Shown: positions 45,874 through 56,724, counted from the first letter of the stretch. The stretch: DNA of 64,000 bases from Siphonodentalium dalli (GCA_032622095.1 CP136067.1:196502052-196566051); one strand, 5' to 3'. Made by a program: numbers and translations. The notes: a model not told the origin generated them from the sequence alone.

Positions 45874-46910
45874 GTAAGTTCATTTAGATATCTTTGTATA
45901 TCTTCACGTAATATAACTGAATGTTTTATTATACTAGATGTTGGTTGTCATAAAAGACTGGTCTATAAACGTTTGTATTACTTTTTGGTGCGTGCTTGTC
46001 ATTTTCGTCGGCTAGGTTCCCCCAAAGTAGCCATATATATGAAATTAATAAAAAAATTGAAATAAATCTTTCAGGATTGTTTCTACCACCACATTTGTAA
46101 TGCAATGGATGCTGTTTCTTTAAGTCATGCTTCTTTAAAATGAGATAAACTGAGTCAGTCGATTCTGCATGTTAGTATGCTAACTTTGCATTTTGATGTT
46201 TACAGTACTGATGGAAGTGGCATAACTCTATCTTTACAGATTAAATGCAATCTTCATGTTTATGACTTGAATGTTGTAAAAAAAAAACGCATTTACAAAC
46301 TTTGATTTACTTTGACCAATCGGTGTGAAATATGATCAATCATGTGTGGTTGAAGAGTTACAAACCTGCAAAAATTATGACCGAGTTACTGAGAGATGGC
46401 TTGTTTTATATATAAAGATTGTATCTCATGTGACTTTCTCGCCCTTCTGAATGGCTGAGAGCTGTAACACTTTTCTCTGAGAGCTCATCCATTAGGATGG
46501 TGGAGAATACACCCGGGCGCTACTTGTATGTAGTCCCAGCTATATTTAGTGCGGTCGTCACTTTGTGTTTGCCATTGAATGTGTGTACTTTATGGTTATG
46601 CCTTCCAAAAGTATGTTATTTAAATCATATTTTAGTGTTATTCTAAATTACTTGAATTCATCCAATCAGCAGCATTCCAGAATTTGCTGTTGTGTTTGGT
46701 GTAATAAGCAAAGAGTTTTCTGAGGTGGTAACTTTGGCCTACCCAATATCGAATGTTCCAGAACGTCGCTTCCGCATCTAAGTGTGTCTCAAATAATCCA
46801 TTCCGGTTAGGAAATTTCCAAGAATTCACATCGTATTATTTTTTGTATCTAATGGTAAGCCAATACAGAATCAAATGTTATTTTATTGTTGTGATTATCG
46901 TCTAATAAGC

Positions 46911-47010
46911 CAGTTTGCGGACTGGATTATTGAACACTGTCAGTTTGCAGACTGGATTATTGAACACTATGTCAGTTGCAGACTGGATTATTGAACACTG
47001 TCAGTTGTCT
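46911..47010 (+). repeat. Three-copy tandem repeat of about 31 bp
   Basis: GCGGACTGGATTATTGAACA-type units at about 46916, 46946 and 46977, followed by CTGTCAGT. 45874-46910 otherwise holds only an AT-rich sequence with a weak similarity (CACGTGACTTTCTCGC versus CATGTGACTTTCTCGC) between 41807 and 46428. Confidence 0.5.
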
Positions 47011-47051
47011 ATTCATACAGGTCGGGAGAAATCCTGAAATGGAGGTGTCAA

Positions 47052-47306
47052 CCCTTTCATGCTGGGAGCTGCGCCGGTGCAGCATTAAACCCCATGTGCC
47101 AGTGCATTCCCTTATATATGTGAGTCTCCCATAGGAAGCCTTGCATATATAAGAGAATGCACTGGCTTACAAGCTCAATGTAAATATTGTTAGGCCAATG
47201 CATTCTCTTATATATGCAAGGCCTCCTATGGGAGACTCACATATATAAGAGAATGCATTGGCACAGGGTTTTCACAAAAATTCAGGATGCTCCAGTCATG
47301 GAAGGG
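47052..47306 (+). mobile_element. TTAA foldback MITE (CATGACNGGAGCT family), near-complete
   Basis: CCCTTTCATGCTGGGAGC ... GCTCCAGTCATGGAAGGG; left flank TCAA (mutated TTAA), right flank TTAA. Both internal palindromes are intact. Confidence 0.5.
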
Positions 47307-47335
47307 TTAATTGGTCAAACTACCCTCATGGAGCC

Positions 47336-48441
47336 TAGGGTCCTGCGAATATACGATATTCAATTCGAGATTCGATTCGAAAGTCAAATTCGATTCGAAT
47401 TCGAGTCGAAATTTCCAACTCGAAATTTCGAATATACACTGATGGAAAATTAGGCTGTTTACGGACAAGTATACACGTCGATCTTAGATGTTTTTTAATT
47501 AGAGAAAATGATGTATATATACACCTTATAATTCGTATTGTACGTCGCGATTATATATATTAAATATAAGTGTAGCCAGCAATTAGCCACTTAGGACGAC
47601 TAAATACGTCTGAATTCTAGCTTCAATGAACAAGGTAGCCAAAAGCTCGGAGATCGCCGATGGACCGACGACGCGCGTAAATTATAAGAGATATGAGACT
47701 GAGCAATGGCTAGAGTTGTCCGCCGTCTATCCGACTCAGATTCTGCGTTATGTAATATAGCTGAGAATTTAAACAACACGGTATCGAAAAGTGCATTTTG
47801 GCGGTGTTTTCTTTTGAAGATGACTTTCAGTTTCGGAGCGTTCCTTGACACTTGACAATATGTCGTCTGTTATTCATCTTTATTTTAAACATGACAAAGC
47901 TGCAGGCAGTGCAGGGACTTACACGTGTGATGAATGCAACATGGTGTATAAATCGCAAGCATCTGAGACAATGATCCATCTATGGAATCATCTGTCCAAG
48001 AAGCATCCATGCAGTACTACATAAACAGGCTACCCTGCGACTGTTGTTGCATCTTCAAGTTTATAACAACGGGTGATTCCGAATGTCGATTTGCAATTTT
48101 GCATATACATGCAAACTCAATAAATTTTGCGTGATTTTAGTTCCGATAATCCGTTTAGTGGTTATATATTAATCGTCGTGACGGCCGCATGGATGTTTTA
48201 ATCTGTTTTTTTTCTCTCGACAATTATCAATTGAAGTTAATAGTATTGCAAAGGACGGTTCATCGCCACATCAGTTATGATGGAACTTCGTGCATGTAGT
48301 TCATAGAACGTTTCACAAATCGCCTAATCGTTGACAAAACATGCCCAATTGAGAATGCAACACACATATATGATTCTATTCGATATTCGATTCGATTTCC
48401 TGAATTCGATTCGATCAAAATCTCCAATTCGCAGGACCCTA
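47336..48441 (+). mobile_element. hAT element derivative with 8-bp target-site duplication
   Basis: TAGGGTCCTGCGAAT ... ATTCGCAGGACCCTA inverted ends, flanked by identical ATGGAGCC at 47328-47335 and 48442-48449. Subterminal TTCGATTCGAATTCG repeats occur at both ends. At 1.1 kb it is too short for a full transposase but keeps an N-terminal BED-finger ORF. A solo end of the same family lies after exon E13 (58256-58335). Confidence 0.5.
47860..48024 (+). CDS. BED-type zinc-finger ORF (54 aa), N-terminal remnant of a hAT transposase
   Basis: ATG at 47860 to TAA at 48024 encodes 54 residues. CDECNMVYKSQ and IHLWNHLSKKHP give C-x2-C-x17-H-x4-H, the BED-finger pattern with its typical HLxxxHP ending. 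BED fingers bind element ends in hAT transposases. The ORF lies centrally in a hAT-type element with intact TIRs and duplication, and the rest of the transposase is missing. It could be a DNA-binding micro-protein that titrates transposase, or merely the undamaged first exon of a deleted gene. Confidence 0.5.
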   Translation: MSSVIHLYFKHDKAAGSAGTYTCDECNMVYKSQASETMIHLWNHLSKKHPCSTT

Positions 48442-48459
48442 ATGGAGCCCCTCACAAAC

Positions 48460-48540
48460 ATGAGCAGACAACACTCAGCAATACAAGCTGCCACCTGTAT
48501 GGGGCACCATACAGGAAGCTCCAGTCATGTAAGGGCTAAA
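48460..48540 (-). repeat. Fragment of the CATGACNGGAGCT MITE variant
   Basis: CAAGCTGCCACCTGTATGGG ... GGAAGCTCCAGTCATG matches the reverse of 5939-5990 and stops 64 bp before exon E9. Confidence 0.5.
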
Positions 48541-48603
48541 GAGTAAGATTTCTAGTCAAAAATATTGTTACCTTTAATTAATATATTTTTATTTTTTTTG
48601 CAG

Positions 48604-48927
48604 AAGAAAGTGGTTCAAACTTACAATGTCGAGACAGACTTTTGTACCCACTAGATGAGCACGATAGATGTAAATGTGATATCCTACAACCAGTGCCGAT
48701 CGGGAACTGGTCAGAATGTATCATCGAGCCCCATCATTCCAATAACCGCATGAAAGAGAGGCGTTATATGAAGTCTACTCACCACCGTCTGTTAACAAGA
48801 ATGTCGAGAAATGAGACGTCGTATAGATACGATGAGCAGCTCTGTGGTCCCGGGAAAATATTTAAAGCAATAGCGTGTAAGAATGACTACAGGGATATGG
48901 ATGAGGCATCTAAGTGTTCTCCAGATG
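48604..48927 (+). CDS. THSD7A: THSD7-like exon E9: A end and the PVGNWS-type B repeat
   Basis: Acceptor TTTTTTTTGCAG ends at 48603, donor GTAAGC at 48928; 324 nt, phase 1 to 1, the longest exon here. LLYPLDEHDRCKCDILQ followed by PVPIGNWSEC is a landmark of THSD7 proteins, whose vertebrate members carry PVGNWSDC at the same place. A basic stretch of about 35 residues (NNRMKERRYMK ... RMSRNETS) is a variable insertion before LCGPGKIFKAIACK, the CGxG strand. One potential N-glycosylation site (NET) is present. Confidence 0.5.
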
Positions 48928-49012
48928 GTAAGCTACTGCTTTAACTACCGGTGTAACAATGTATCTTGCCCCCCCCCACCACCCCCTCCATCTCTTCAAG
49001 TCTGCAAAAAGC

Positions 49013-49431
49013 ATGTCTGTCTTTTGCAGAATGAGGTCCCCAGAGTGTTAGTTTAGTGATGGTATCCTGCACAGTGGGCTAGCATCACCAAATTCACCCT
49101 CTGGAGACCTCATTCTGGTTAGGCCTCATCTTATGGGAAGTATCTGTAGTCTCAAATTAACATTGTTTTTTGTCACGTTTTCCCTTCTGTTCGGTTTCTT
49201 TATCCCCTAATTTGCAGAAGATAAAATACATAATCAAGGTGCCCAATGGGTGAACATCACCAACTTCAACTGGGGAACTTCAATCTGATCCTTGGTCTCC
49301 CATAGCAGTTGAGGGCCTAAGCAGATGGTGAATTTGGTGACACTAGCCCATTATGCAGTATAGTGTCACTAAATTCAGCCTCTGGGGACCTCATTCTACA
49401 AATAACAGACACGCTATTTCCAGGCTTGCAT
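49013..49431. mobile_element. Foldback element (GAGGTCCCCAGAGGG family)
   Basis: TGTCTGTCTTTTGCAGAATG ... ACAGACACGCTATTTCCAGG ends with two palindromic cores and the shared central part GATCCTTGGTCTCCCATAGC. The same architecture as 53055-53502. Confidence 0.5.
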
Positions 49432-49438
49432 CTCTTAA

Positions 49439-49645
49439 CCCTTTCAGTGCCAAGTCCGATTTTTTTATCCAGCCATATTTCCTTGATCATTTTTCAAATT
49501 TATTGATTATAATAATGTGATACATTGATGGAAAGAGCTCTGAGAGCTCTTTCCATCAATATATCACATTATTATAATCAATAAATTTGAAAAATTATCA
49601 AGGAAATATGGGTTGATACAAAAATCGGACTTGGCACTGAAAGGG
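49439..49645. mobile_element. TTAA foldback MITE (CAGTGCCAAGTCC family), copy 3
   Basis: TTAA on both sides; full-length arms; centre GGAAAGAGCTCTGAGAGCTC. It inserted only a few bases from the end of the preceding foldback element. Confidence 0.5.
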
Positions 49646-49859
49646 TTAAGGTGTATTTAACTGATGAGGCCACTTGAGCAATCAATTATTATAGGTGCGA
49701 TTGACAGCGCGACGGCTTTCAACTCCATGCATGATTTTGCTCTGAAATAATCTCAAGAGTTTTTCGCTCATTTTAACTTTTGCTTCTATCTGTTACTGCT
49801 ATCTGGGGGTTCTCCTGCGAATGGCAGATTAAATTACAAAAAAATAAGTTTTGTTTCAC

Positions 49860-50285
49860 TTAAAGGTACTCAATCCGATTAAGCACCCCTAAATTACTAT
49901 TTCTTTGGCTTCAGGGGTAAACAATATTTGATTCGAGTCGAGGAACCCACCCATCAAAGCGCAGAGTGATCAGATATTGATTTTTGAAGTTTGTTATTTC
50001 TCGAGATGTGTACTAATAATTGCCCCAGAAACACTTATTCAAACTGACAAAGATGGATAACTCTAAAATCAAATGGTAATAATAACGCAATTTTGACCGA
50101 GACCATCATTTTGACGGCGTGTTTCTGGGCCACAAACAATAGAAATAACAAAACTTCAAAAATTGATATCTGATCACTCTGAGCATTGATGGGTAGGTTC
50201 CTCGACTCGAATCAAATATTTTTTTACCCCCGAAGCCAAAGAAATAGTAATTTATGAGGGTCTGATCGGATTGAGTACCTTTAAG
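49860..50285. mobile_element. Foldback/TIR element (TTAAAGGTACTCAATCC arms)
   Basis: The 140-bp arms AAGGTACTCAATCCGATTA ... GAAGTTTGTTATTTC and its inverted counterpart at 50143-50285 enclose a short unique centre with TTTCTGGGCCACAAAC. Confidence 0.5.
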
Positions 50286-50365
50286 GTTATGAGTTATAAC
50301 AAAAAAGATTGAAGACAAATTTACTAAAATGTACATTATAGAATTTGTCTTCAAACTTTTCAGTT

Positions 50366-50889
50366 ACCTTACTCGTATTTAAATTCGCGCAGTACTATTT
50401 TTCGCTCAGTTTTGAATTCGCGAATTCAAAACTGACAAAAATATTTTCGAGATATTTTCATATATCTTGAAGCTGATGAAAGTTTCGGTTCTTAGTCATT
50501 GCTGGATATAGTATGTGTATATTAAACGCAATCGCGGCGGATTTACATCGTGTTGACAATAAACTAGTGACTACATACATCATAATTTTGTGGCGACCTG
50601 GAATATTAGTAGTTCTTATACAAGCATATCAACAATGTCTATGTTACCACGATTTTCGATTGGCATTGGGAGCAATGGTCTTGATAGCGGTTGGCCGAAT
50701 GTAAATATATACATGTATAGGCGTAATTGTCTATTCACCCGTTCATAATATATGTAAATTCAGCAACATTTTATTTCATATTGACTGCGTTTTAGATTAA
50801 ACTTGGGAGTCATACTATTTTTCGCTCAGTTTTCGCACCCAATGTTGCGCGAAAAATAGTACTGCGCGAATTTAAATACGAGTAAGGTA
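50366..50889. mobile_element. TIR element (CCTTACTCGTATTTAAATTC ends), TA-flanked
   Basis: CCTTACTCGTATTTAAATTC and GCGCAGTACTATTTTTCGC at the left are exactly inverted at 50844-50889, with TA at both outer borders. About 520 bp; mariner-like by its flanks. Confidence 0.5.
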
Positions 50890-51047
50890 TAACTGCAAGA
50901 GACAAGAGTTATTTCTTAAATAAATAGAAACAGCTAAATCCTCATAATGACGGGCTACTCCAGTTAATTTGATTTGTTTATTCATCAAAGATTTGAGGCT
51001 GCGAACAACATGCATCATATAATCTGTCACTTACTCTTGTCTTGCAG

Positions 51048-51226
51048 ATTATAAAGAGGACGTTTGTCTGGTTCTATGCCCTGTGGACTGTGAGCTAGCA
51101 CAGTGGAGCCAGTGGTCTCCCTGTGGCGTCAGCTGCGGGACTAACTTACAAATCAGATACCGAAGGATACTACAATTCCCGGCTGCCGGAGGAAGGAAGT
51201 GTCCCACTCTCGATCATATAGATCAG
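51048..51226 (+). CDS. THSD7A: THSD7-like exon E10: A-type repeat
   Basis: Acceptor TTGTCTTGCAG ends at 51047, donor GTACAC at 51227; 179 nt, phase 1 to 0. LCPVDCELAQWSQWSPCG then VSCGTNLQIRYRRIL is a canonical A repeat with all expected Cys and the WxxW pair, ending GGRKCPTLDHIDQ. The donor GTACAC is weak, and a degraded MITE fragment begins about 10 bp downstream. Confidence 0.5.
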
Positions 51227-51236
51227 GTACACTGCT

Positions 51237-51325
51237 TAATTCTTCCATGACTGGAGCTTCCTGAAATTTTGCAAAAACCCTGTTCCAATGCATTGTCTTT
51301 TATATGCGAGTCTCCCAACGGCCGC
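51237..51325 (-). mobile_element. CATGACNGGAGCT MITE fragment next to exon E10
   Basis: TTCTTCCATGACTGGAGCTT ... ATTGTCTTTTATATGCGAGT, decayed, starting about 10 bp after the donor of E10. 51326-52200 holds no recognised feature. Confidence 0.5.
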
Positions 51326-52205
51326 AAATAAGGGATATTATTCCTCTCTGTTTGGCTCCGCATTTGAGCATTTTTAAACAAATCACAATATTTCAAAGAT
51401 GAGAACCTGCGTAGCAAGAGTGTAGATTTAAGGGGTGGAACCTTTTCAGAGAATTCCTTGGACTATATTGAAATAAAAATGTAAATCTGTTGAACCCCCA
51501 GCCTATGCCCGCTCTTTTCTCGCAAAGGGAGACCCTCGCTCTAAATATAGACAACACCTATATGAAGTCATTTACTATTTTGGGATTTACTAAAACTCGT
51601 TGACACAATGTTGCTGACAGGCATGGTGTTTTGAGTCTGATACCGATTTCATTTATTACTGTTTATCACAAACACATACCGATAACATATAAGTTTATGA
51701 ATTAAAGAAGATTATGTTGACCTTTCTAACGATGTTTTATTTGTGGTATCTATCTATTGTCTCCTATTTTTGATGAAATTTTATGAAAATCACCATACTT
51801 TTTCAGTTCTCACCTATACATACATGAGATATCATTTTTAGGTATGGTACCAACCTTGTATATAACACAAATACATAAATTAAAGGACACCTACTAACGA
51901 TCATAAAATCCTGCAGTTTGCCATATCCAATATCACTCTAAAGGTATTATTGAAGCAATACATCAGGGACACGTAATTTTACTTAGGCCAGCTGTAAATC
52001 CAGGGTTCTGGGATATCTATATCTATATATTCAGTGATGAAAGAGTTAATTATCTACCAGCAAGTTACAGTTAGCAGAGGGTTAATTGTTTATCATATTT
52101 ATATATAGCAGATATGGCACAGTAGCATGTTATATATACGTCTCTGAAACATGCTGAGCATTGCTCTTTGAACATGTCTGGGACTAGACAACACACAAGG
52201 CACCT

Positions 52206-52290
52206 ATTTTGAGAAGCAAATGTAATTTTTGAGACAGTGCAAATTATTTTGGGATTGGATGGGATTGGAACCCCGGCCCATGATGGAGAG
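52206..52290 (-). mobile_element. tRNA-derived SINE, 3' part, reverse copy
   Basis: The complement of this stretch reads GGGGTTCCAATCCC (B-box) followed by ATCCAATCCCAAAATAATT and TTGCACTGTCTCAAAAAT, the same tail as the forward copy at 52302-52428. Confidence 0.5.
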
Positions 52291-52301
52291 CGTGCCTTGC
52301 T

Positions 52302-52428
52302 TCGTTGGCCGTGTAGTATTGACATCGGGCTTTGAGCCGAAAGGCGTACTCACCGGCATGGGCTGGGGTTCGAATCCCATCTAATCCTAAAAAAATTTGC
52401 ACTGTCTCAAAAATGATATTTATTATTT
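52302..52428 (+). mobile_element. tRNA-derived SINE abutting exon E11
   Basis: A-box-like TTGGCCGTGTAGTATTGAC (52304) and B-box GGTTCGAATCC (52367), spaced as in a class II (Leu/Ser-like) tRNA with a long variable arm, are followed by the non-tRNA tail AATTTGCACTGTCTC. The anticodon stem is imperfect, so this is not a functional tRNA gene. It sits head-to-head with the reverse copy at 52206. Confidence 0.5.
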
Positions 52429-52439
52429 TTATATTTCAG

Positions 52440-52573
52440 AGATCCCCGCAGGAATCTCAGTCACGTCTGTGTACTGTAGAATGCACACGGTATAAGTGGC
52501 AAGTCGGAACATGGAGCAAGTGTCAGCTGGAGACGCCAGCATGTGGTCGGGGAATGCAGAATCGGGACGTTCA
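52440..52573 (+). CDS. THSD7A: THSD7-like exon E11: B-type repeat
   Basis: Acceptor TTTATATTTCAG ends at 52439, donor GTGAGT at 52574; 134 nt, phase 0 to 2. RLCTVECTRYKWQVGTWSKC ... PACGRGMQNRDVQ is a B repeat. The upstream flank is the tail of a tRNA-derived SINE that ends about 15-20 bp before the acceptor; the open frame continues back into it only by chance. Confidence 0.5.
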
Positions 52574-53054
52574 GTGAGTGAATTCCATATTGTCATATTT
52601 TTCAAACATATTTGGAGCTTTTCATACGTTTATTGTTCTAAATATTGACGAATGTTGCTACAGATATTACAGGCATGTCATGTCTTAGTTATGTTGCATA
52701 TGGCCGCTATTGATAAATTGTAAATATGAAATTTTAAGGGATTATATGTGTAGTCATATGCTATGTGCAATAGAGAATCACTATACAAAGTAATATCCCC
52801 AAATAAGTCAGTTATAACGGTGTAAACTGCATTTATAAATTACCACATATCTGTTTACTAAAAAATAAGGGATTTCCCGCATAAATTCTTATAAATATGG
52901 GGATCCCCTGCATAAATTCTTGATCTTCACTGATTAGCAGTTTACTGCCAGGGTTCGCATCCAACAAAACACAGATCCCATGACCCAGTGTTCAGTATGT
53001 TCAGTATGTCTGATGGCCAACGTTTGACAACATAATGTTTTCGCTGCAGTATAA

Positions 53055-53502
53055 TCAAGCCTTGAAATAGTGTGTCTGTCATTTGCAGAATGAGGTCCCC
53101 ATAGGGTGAATTTAGTGATGCTACACCGCACAGCGGGCTAGCATCACCAAATTCACCCTCTGGGAACCTCATTCTGCTTAGACCCTCAACTGCTATGGTA
53201 GACCTAGGATCAGATTGAAGTTCCCCAGTTGAAGTTGGTGATGTTCACCTATTGGGCACCTCGATTATGCATTTTATCTTCTGCAAATTAGGGGATATAG
53301 AAACTTCCCAGATGGAAAAATCTAACTAAAAACAACGTTAATTTGGGACTATAGATACTTCACAGAAGATGAGGCATAAGCAGAATGAAGTCTCCAGAGG
53401 GTGAATTTGGTGATGCTAGCCCGCTTTGCGGGATAGCATCACTAAATTCACCCTCTGGGGACCTCATTCTGCAAATGACAGACACGCTATTTGCAGGCTT
53501 GA
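53055..53502. mobile_element. Foldback element (GAGGTCCCCAGAGGG family), complete with direct repeats
   Basis: TCAAGCCTTGAAATAGTG ... ATTTGCAGGCTTGA ends, flanked by GTATAA at 53049-53054 and 53503-53508. Two palindromic cores (53088-53175 and 53378-53475) each with GAATTTRGTGATGCTA arms are separated by a unique centre. This is the best-preserved member of the family here (448 bp). Confidence 0.5.
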
Positions 53503-53654
53503 GTATAATATGACATAAGTGTTTTGGATATATTTGGATATAGATTTCCGAAATGATCTGCAATGATGTCTATATATGACGTGATTAACTAGTATATTTT
53601 TGTCAGTTTGTATTATTAAATTGATGGATGGGATTGAAATATGTTTTGAAGACA

Positions 53655-55235
53655 TATTATGTACTTGTTCGGGTATGTGAAACTGATAAGTTAGCAGTCA
53701 GGCGCTCTGTCAACTGGAGGAATGTAGCATTTTAGTAATATTGCCGAAAATTTCAAGCAAATCGACCGTATCACTCCATAGAAATCAATGTCGGAACTAC
53801 GCTCAATTGTAAATATTTACTTCTCGATTCGGGAGGCAACTATCTTCGATAGATTAACGAAAACGTTTTCATCTTCGAGAATCACCACAATTAATTAATA
53901 TAATATATAAGAATGACGATGTTTGTTGCCAATTTGGATATAATATTTGTAAAAATATCTACTTTGAGCTAGATCATTCTCCTTTTCTATTTGATCACCA
54001 TACCGGAGTGTTTCACATCACTTTAAGATCATTCTCCTTTTCTATTTGATCACCCGACCGGAGTGTTTCACATCACTTTAAGATTATTCTCCTTTTCTAT
54101 TTGATCACCCTACCGGAGTGTTTCACATTACTTTAAGATAATTCTCCTTTTCTATTTGATCACCCGATCGGAGTGTTTCACATCACTTTAAGATCATTCT
54201 CCTTTTCTATTTGATCACCCGACCGGAGTGTTTCACATCACTTTAAGATCATTCTCCTTTTCTATTTGATCACCCTACCGGAGTGTTTCACATTACTTTA
54301 AGATTATTCTCCTTTTCTATTTGATCACCCTACCAGAGTGTTTCACATCACTTTAAGATCATTCTCCTTTTCTATTTGAGCACCGTACCGGAGTGTTTCA
54401 CATCACTTTAAGATCATTCTCCTTTTCTATTTGATCACCCTACCGGAGTGTTTCACATCACTTTAAGATCATTCTCCTTTTCTATTTGATCACCCGATCG
54501 GAGTGTTTCACATTACTTTAAGATCATTCTCCTTTTCTATTTGATCACCCTACTGGAGTGTTTCACATTACTTTAAGATAATTCTCCTTTTCTATTTGAT
54601 CACCCTACCGGAGTGTTTCACATTACTTTAAGATCATTCTCCTTTTCTATTTGATCACCCTACCGGAGTGTTTCACATCACTTTAAGATCATTCTCCTTT
54701 TCTATTTGATCACTCGATCGGAGTGTTTCACATCACTTTAAGATCATTCTCCTTTTCTATTTGATCAGCCTACCGGAGTGTTTCACATCACTTTAAGATC
54801 ATTCTCCTTTTCTATTTGATCACCCTACCGGAGTGTTTCACATCACTTTAAGATCATTCTCCTTTTCTATTTGATCACTCGATCGGAGTGTTTCACATCA
54901 CTTTAAGATCATTCTCCTTTTCTATTTGATCAGCCTACCGGAGTGTTTCACATCACTTTAAGATCATTCTCCTTTTCTATTTGATCAGCCTACCGGAGTG
55001 TTTCACATCACTTTAAGATCATTCTCCTTTTCTATTTGATCACCCTACCGGAGTATTTCACATCACTTTAAGATCATTCTCCTTTTCTATTTGATCACCC
55101 TACCGGAGTGTTTCACATCACTTTAAGATCATTCTCCTTTTCTATTTGATCACCCGATCGGAGTGTTTCACATCACTTTAAGATCATTCTCCTTTTCTAT
55201 TTGACACCCGACCGGAGTGTTTCACATCACTTTAA
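53655..55235 (-). mobile_element. Dispersed element (AAAGTRATGTGAAACACTC family), reverse, with expanded 55-bp array
   Basis: 53655-53980 is the reverse of the body at 40640-40935 and 16330-16635. From about 53985 its terminal subunit is amplified as a 55-bp repeat (AGATCATTCTCCTTTTCTAT plus TTGATCACCCTACCGGAG and TGTTTCACATCACTTTA), about 22-23 copies with small variants (CTACCGG, CGATCGG, CGACCGG). The array ends 21 bp before exon E12. Confidence 0.5.
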
Positions 55236-55256
55236 ACTAATACCTTTCTGCTGCAG

Positions 55257-55416
55257 ATGCACTATATCTCAGGGAAAGAATATAATTCCAAACACCATTG
55301 TTGCCGATGAATATTGTAAATCTGAGCCCCGCCCAGCAGCGAGACAGGCGTGTTTTATGCCGTGTGCAGGACATTGTGTTGTTAGTCTATGGTCTGAATG
55401 GAGTAAATGTTTGCAG
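55257..55416 (+). CDS. THSD7A: THSD7-like exon E12: B end and start of A repeat
   Basis: Acceptor TTTCTGCTGCAG ends at 55256, donor GTGAGT at 55417; 160 nt, phase 2 to 0. It continues the B repeat (QCTISQGKNIIPN ... YCKSEPRP), then CFMPCAGHCVVSLWSEW and SKCLQ opens an A repeat. A 55-bp minisatellite ends about 20 bp before the exon, so this acceptor sits at the edge of a 1.25-kb tandem array. Confidence 0.5.
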
Positions 55417-55843
55417 GTGAGTAGCGTTATAATCTACTTCATTTCCTATCCCTATCAGTGGTGCTGTGGTCCAGTATTGAACATGTATCATCATGGTGTG
55501 AAAATGTTATGCGTTCGAATTCTGCTCTCTGCAATTGAACGTCAAACATTGAGTTGATTACCTTTGGCAAGCTATCTCATACTATTGTTGTCATGGGGAC
55601 TCGCCCACTAACAGAGTACCTTGTCATTAGCTGCAAGGATTGATTCCTCCTAAGCGAGGATTGTTAGTCAATGCCCAATGACTGGGGCAAATAATCATGT
55701 AAAGAGTGTATGTAAAAGTGTATGTAAAAGTATTGAAGCTAATTCACCGTAAAATATGCTATATAAATGAATCATTCATTTGCAAGTTTTTGCCCATAAA
55801 AGCTCCTCCTGAACTGACTTTTTCCACATACTTGCTTGACACA

Positions 55844-56370
55844 CAGGGTTCGCGCTGCCACTTGCCAAATTTGCCAATGGCAAAAATAATTCACATTTGG
55901 CAAAAAATATTTTCATTTGGCAAAAGTTTTGGCAAGTCACTTTTTAATTCCTCAAGAAAGTTGAAAAATATTGGTCAATCAATACCATTCTTTTATGAAA
56001 CTGTCACAATATAACTATATTGGTGGTGTTTTATAAGGTCTAGGAAGAGTTAACACCTTTGTTAAGATGCAGTTAATCTGATAGCATTAGTATTGATGGT
56101 GCGGGATTACCCGCATTTATTGTGGTGGCGGTGTTTACATAGCTAATCCTCTTTTAATGTGCCCTTCTGATGAAGCAACCCTTCTACAATTTTATTGTTC
56201 GGTGATTTGTTTATTGTTGAATATGATAAACCACAAAATAAGACTCAATGTTGCAGAAAATAATACTATCAGGGATAGCATTTGGCAAATTCTAAAAGAA
56301 TTTGGCAAAAAATATTTTCAATTGGCAAATTATTCGGCAAAATTAAATATTGGTCCAGCGCGGACCCTGT
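55844..56370. mobile_element. hAT-type element with 8-bp target-site duplication
   Basis: CAGGGTTCGCGCTGCCAC ... GGTCCAGCGCGGACCCTG, flanked by TTGACACA at 55836-55843 and 56371-56378. Both ends carry ATTTGGCAAAA-type repeats. 527 bp, non-autonomous. Confidence 0.5.
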
Positions 56371-56724
56371 TGACACATTAAAACTCCATGTGCTGTTGTC
56401 ATGAAAGTGTTCGAACTTACTGGAGATATCCTCATATCAAGCTAGATACAGGGTACATAAACTTATCCTCGAAACAGGAAATTACTGGAAAATGACTACC
56501 TGTAATATGAATTCCAGGCTCTTGAATCTCCTGTAAAAATTGACATTTTTTCATCGATAGTCGATGATACTGGAAAACCGAGACAATATTTTATAGCACT
56601 GGCTGTAAGTACCTGGCAGCATTGTTCTGTATTATTCAACTTCTCTTTGATTTCAATTTCATGTCTGTCAAACCTCATACGAAAAGCAGTTTGTTGTTTG
56701 AAATGAAATGATGATTGCTGTTAA

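Noticed and set aside
52302-52385. tRNA gene with A and B boxes
   Set aside because: The anticodon stem and acceptor stem do not pair properly and a SINE tail follows; an inverted second copy lies alongside. Called a SINE instead.
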